NCBI GenBank assembly: GCA_963677325.2
Contig: CAXXGM010000010.1
Coordinates: 1 to 64,000 of the forward strand
DNA from: G963677325 sp963677325
GTDB taxonomy: Bacteria > Bacteroidota > Bacteroidia > Bacteroidales > Prolixibacteraceae
Length of the DNA: 64,000 nucleotides
Direction of reading: 5' to 3'
Shown here one piece after another: positions 62,017 to 64,000 of the stretch (its first letter is position 1; every line of letters begins with the position of its first letter). A program made the position numbers and the translations under genes. The notes under the pieces were generated by a model. The model was not told the origin of the DNA. It ran no database searches and saw only the letters and a list, made by a program, of their open reading frames with translations.

Positions 62017-64000
62017 ATGATGCCCTTATTAAAAAATTTAACCCTCTGTTTACTGCTGCTCCTTTGCCTGGCATTCGAAAGTCGTGCACAGGTGAAAGCC
62101 ATTAAACCGGAACGCCCGAAAATTGCTTTGGTTCTGAGTGGCGGTGGAGCCAAAGGTTTTGCTCATATTGGAGTATTAAAGGTTCTGGAAAAAGAGGGGA
62201 TACCCATCGACATAATTGTCGGTACCAGCATGGGCAGCCTGGTTGGTGGTCTATACTCCATCGGCTACAATGCTTCGGAACTGGAGGCTTTGGTCAAATC
62301 GTTGCATTGGGAGACGGTCCTCTCGGATGATGTTCCCCGGATTTATCTCTCCAGGAATGACCAGCAGCTAAAACAACGTTACATTTTTTCCCTTCCGTTC
62401 GACGGAGAAAAAAAACTCAACCTTCCCCAGGGGTTAATGTATGGACAGAATGTGATGAATATTTTCTGCGGGCTTGCCGGCAACGTACCCAAAGATGCAG
62501 ATTTTGAAAAATTCCCCATAAAGTTTGCCTGTGTGGCCACAGCCCTTGAAACCGGTAAAGAAGTGGTATTGAAGAAAGGCTTTCTGCCTTCAGCCCTTTA
62601 TTCGAGCATGGCTATTCCGATTGCTTTTCAATCCTCCGACAGGGACGGTCAGTTGCTGGTCGATGGCGGACTGGTGAATAACTTCCCCACAGATGTAGCC
62701 AAAAGCATGGGCGCTGATATAATCATCGGAGTGGATATACGCGGTGACCTTTACGACCGTAAAAAACTCAAATCAATTGATAATATTTTAAATCAATTGG
62801 TTAACCTTTCCGACCGCGGAAAAGATTCCATCAACAAGAGCCTCTGCAACCTGATGATAAAACCCGATGTTTCGGGTTACGCTATCTCAAGTTTTAACGA
62901 CAGGGCTGTTGATACCCTCATCATCAGGGGAGAGAAAGCCACTGAGAGATTAAGCAAGCAGATCAGGGAGCTGAAATCGAAATACCATCTCAAACCGGTT
63001 ACGACATCACGCCTGCTGGTTAAGCCTGACAGATGGCATATTGCCGACGTGAAATTTACCTCCGCCTCCGATCTTGACGAAGCTTTTCTTAAAAAGAAGC
63101 TTAACATTAAAATTCCGGGAGATTACTCCTGTGATGAAATAAAAAATGCGATCGATCGGATTTATGGATTAGGCGGATATGAACTGATCTACTATAATTT
63201 AACCGACAGTGGAGATGGTAAAATTCTGGATTTAAGTATCAAAACCAAAAAGATTTTCATGCAGAACGTTGGTTTCAAAGCAAATACCACCGATGCCGCG
63301 GCTATTCTTTTAAATACAACCCTTAAAAATTACGATAATTTACTGGGTCTTTTTTCAGCCAGTGCTGAGTTGTCGATCAACCCGGGTATAAGCCTGACCG
63401 CTGAAACCAATAAAACCAACTTTCCGACTGTTGGAATAAATCTGAGCGGGAAATACCAGAATTACAATGTGTTTAGCAGTGGAGAAAAAATATTTAAGGC
63501 GAATATATTCTATGGCTCTGCTTCTCTTTATTTGTATCAATCCTTTATGAAAAGGTTTAATCTTGGGGTTGGCTTGAGAGAGGAGTATTATAGAGGTGAT
63601 GTTTTCAGCCGGGATGGCAATTATTCTGTAACAAGCGGGAAAATCAATCACTTTTTCACCAATGCTTATTCCTATCTGTGTTTTGATAACATGGATGATT
63701 ATTATTTTCCAAGGAAGGGCACCAACACGTATGCCGAATTTTCCCTGTTGGGTGATTTTCATTCGTCGGGTGAGATCAGTCCGGCCTTGTTGTTAAAGGT
63801 TCGTAATGTGATCCCGGTTCAGCGGCATACTGCTCTTTTATTTGATCTCTATGGCCGTGGTATATATAGTGCCGCCTATCCGCAGACAAAGATGACGCTG
63901 ATCGGAGGCGAACCCTATTCCCAGTATTTTACTTATCACCTCCCATTTGTAGGCCTTGACCCGGTAAATATCGGTGAGCGCTTTGTTTTCATTGGATTGG
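62017..64000 (+). CDS. Patatin-like phospholipase with BamA-like barrel (PlpD type), 3' truncated by window
   Basis: 661 codons are visible, with the rest beyond the window. It has a signal peptide (about 1-24, ending 'ESRAQ'), then a patatin lipase domain (about 35-240) with the oxyanion loop 'LSGGGAKGFAHIGVL', nucleophile 'GTSMGS' and catalytic Asp in 'LLVDGGL'. A POTRA-like domain (about 345-415) and an outer-membrane beta-barrel of the BamA/TamA (surface antigen D15) type from about 420 follow, with strands such as 'GLRFNLGVGLREEYYRG'-like segments. This layout matches type Vd two-in-one secretion proteins (PlpD) and Bacteroidota relatives. Two in-frame ATG codons (62017, 62020) start it. 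The frame stays open to the window end. Confidence 0.88.
   Translation, partial: MMPLLKNLTLCLLLLLCLAFESRAQVKAIKPERPKIALVLSGGGAKGFAHIGVLKVLEKEGIPIDIIVGTSMGSLVGGLYSIGYNASELEALVKSLHWETVLSDDVPRIYLSRNDQQLKQRYIFSLPFDGEKKLNLPQGLMYGQNVMNIFCGLAGNVPKDADFEKFPIKFACVATALETGKEVVLKKGFLPSALYSSMAIPIAFQSSDRDGQLLVDGGLVNNFPTDVAKSMGADIIIGVDIRGDLYDRKKLKSIDNILNQLVNLSDRGKDSINKSLCNLMIKPDVSGYAISSFNDRAVDTLIIRGEKATERLSKQIRELKSKYHLKPVTTSRLLVKPDRWHIADVKFTSASDLDEAFLKKKLNIKIPGDYSCDEIKNAIDRIYGLGGYELIYYNLTDSGDGKILDLSIKTKKIFMQNVGFKANTTDAAAILLNTTLKNYDNLLGLFSASAELSINPGISLTAETNKTNFPTVGINLSGKYQNYNVFSSGEKIFKANIFYGSASLYLYQSFMKRFNLGVGLREEYYRGDVFSRDGNYSVTSGKINHFFTNAYSYLCFDNMDDYYFPRKGTNTYAEFSLLGDFHSSGEISPALLLKVRNVIPVQRHTALLFDLYGRGIYSAAYPQTKMTLIGGEPYSQYFTYHLPFVGLDPVNIGERFVFIGL

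Overview
The window is about 64 kb of chromosome from a member of the Bacteroidota (Bacteroidales/Marinilabiliales-like). This rests on sequence evidence: a short Bacteroidota-type primary sigma factor, a PorP/SprF-family protein of the type IX secretion/gliding group, promoters of the TTTG-N19-20-TAnnTTTG type, futalosine-pathway mqnA, lipid-A-synthase N-domain (LAB_N) proteins, and sparse Shine-Dalgarno sequences. I see no rRNA, tRNA or CRISPR array. About 50 genes are supported.

Layout. 1-5.4 kb: end of a TPR protein, rpoD, porP-like and HEAT-repeat genes, a SulP transporter and an orphan LysO N-terminal half. 5.5-15.7 kb: a glycan-degradation neighbourhood without SusCD, with a GH2 exo-glucosaminidase-type enzyme, a BNR/Asp-box gene broken by one nonsense codon, an ABC exporter, a four-helix-bundle gene bracketed by 8-bp GAAACTTT repeats, and a GH78 rhamnosidase. 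15.7-21.6 kb: mqnA, then a decay zone holding an nfeD pseudogene with five frame changes, a REP-like hairpin, a dead IS4-family element with 15-bp inverted ends, and an apparently intact group II intron. 21.7-34.6 kb: housekeeping genes (purB, an ABC exporter, HU, PBP1A, a lactonase-family protein, ndk, nrnA, FKBP, a septation-A-like/NUDIX fusion, an RsmI-like methyltransferase, an MBL hydrolase, rubredoxin). 34.9-37.1 kb: a Gfo/Idh/MocA oxidoreductase and CorA. 37.6-43.2 kb: a six-gene minus-strand operon for a heterodisulfide-reductase-like (Hdr/Qmo-type) iron-sulfur flavoprotein complex with a quinone-facing membrane subunit. 43.3-46.5 kb: a NarL-type regulator, its frameshifted sensor kinase and a frameshifted acyltransferase-like gene. 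46.8-57.5 kb: a serine hydrolase, a GT39/83 glycosyltransferase, YccF, glutathione peroxidase, dnaX, icd, ferritin and Kup. 58-64 kb: a TetR regulator, a GT2/LAB_N/ArnT-like envelope-glycolipid operon and the start of a patatin-BamA-like outer-membrane protein.

The most interesting points are: (1) dnaX is split by a -1 shift at an A10 run with an upstream GGAGG, placed just past DnaX domain III, which suggests gamma/tau production by programmed frameshifting or slippage; (2) the Hdr-like operon, with an acidic 172-aa protein of unknown function; (3) several intergenic repeat families, including an 11-bp-period tandem family at four loci and a 242-bp nested palindrome; (4) the repeat-bracketed four-helix-bundle gene. 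Six genes carry frame or nonsense disruptions: BNR, nfeD, IS4 transposase, histidine kinase, acyltransferase and dnaX. Single-base assembly error is therefore a live alternative for the ones with only one lesion. nfeD and the IS4 transposase have too many lesions for that explanation.
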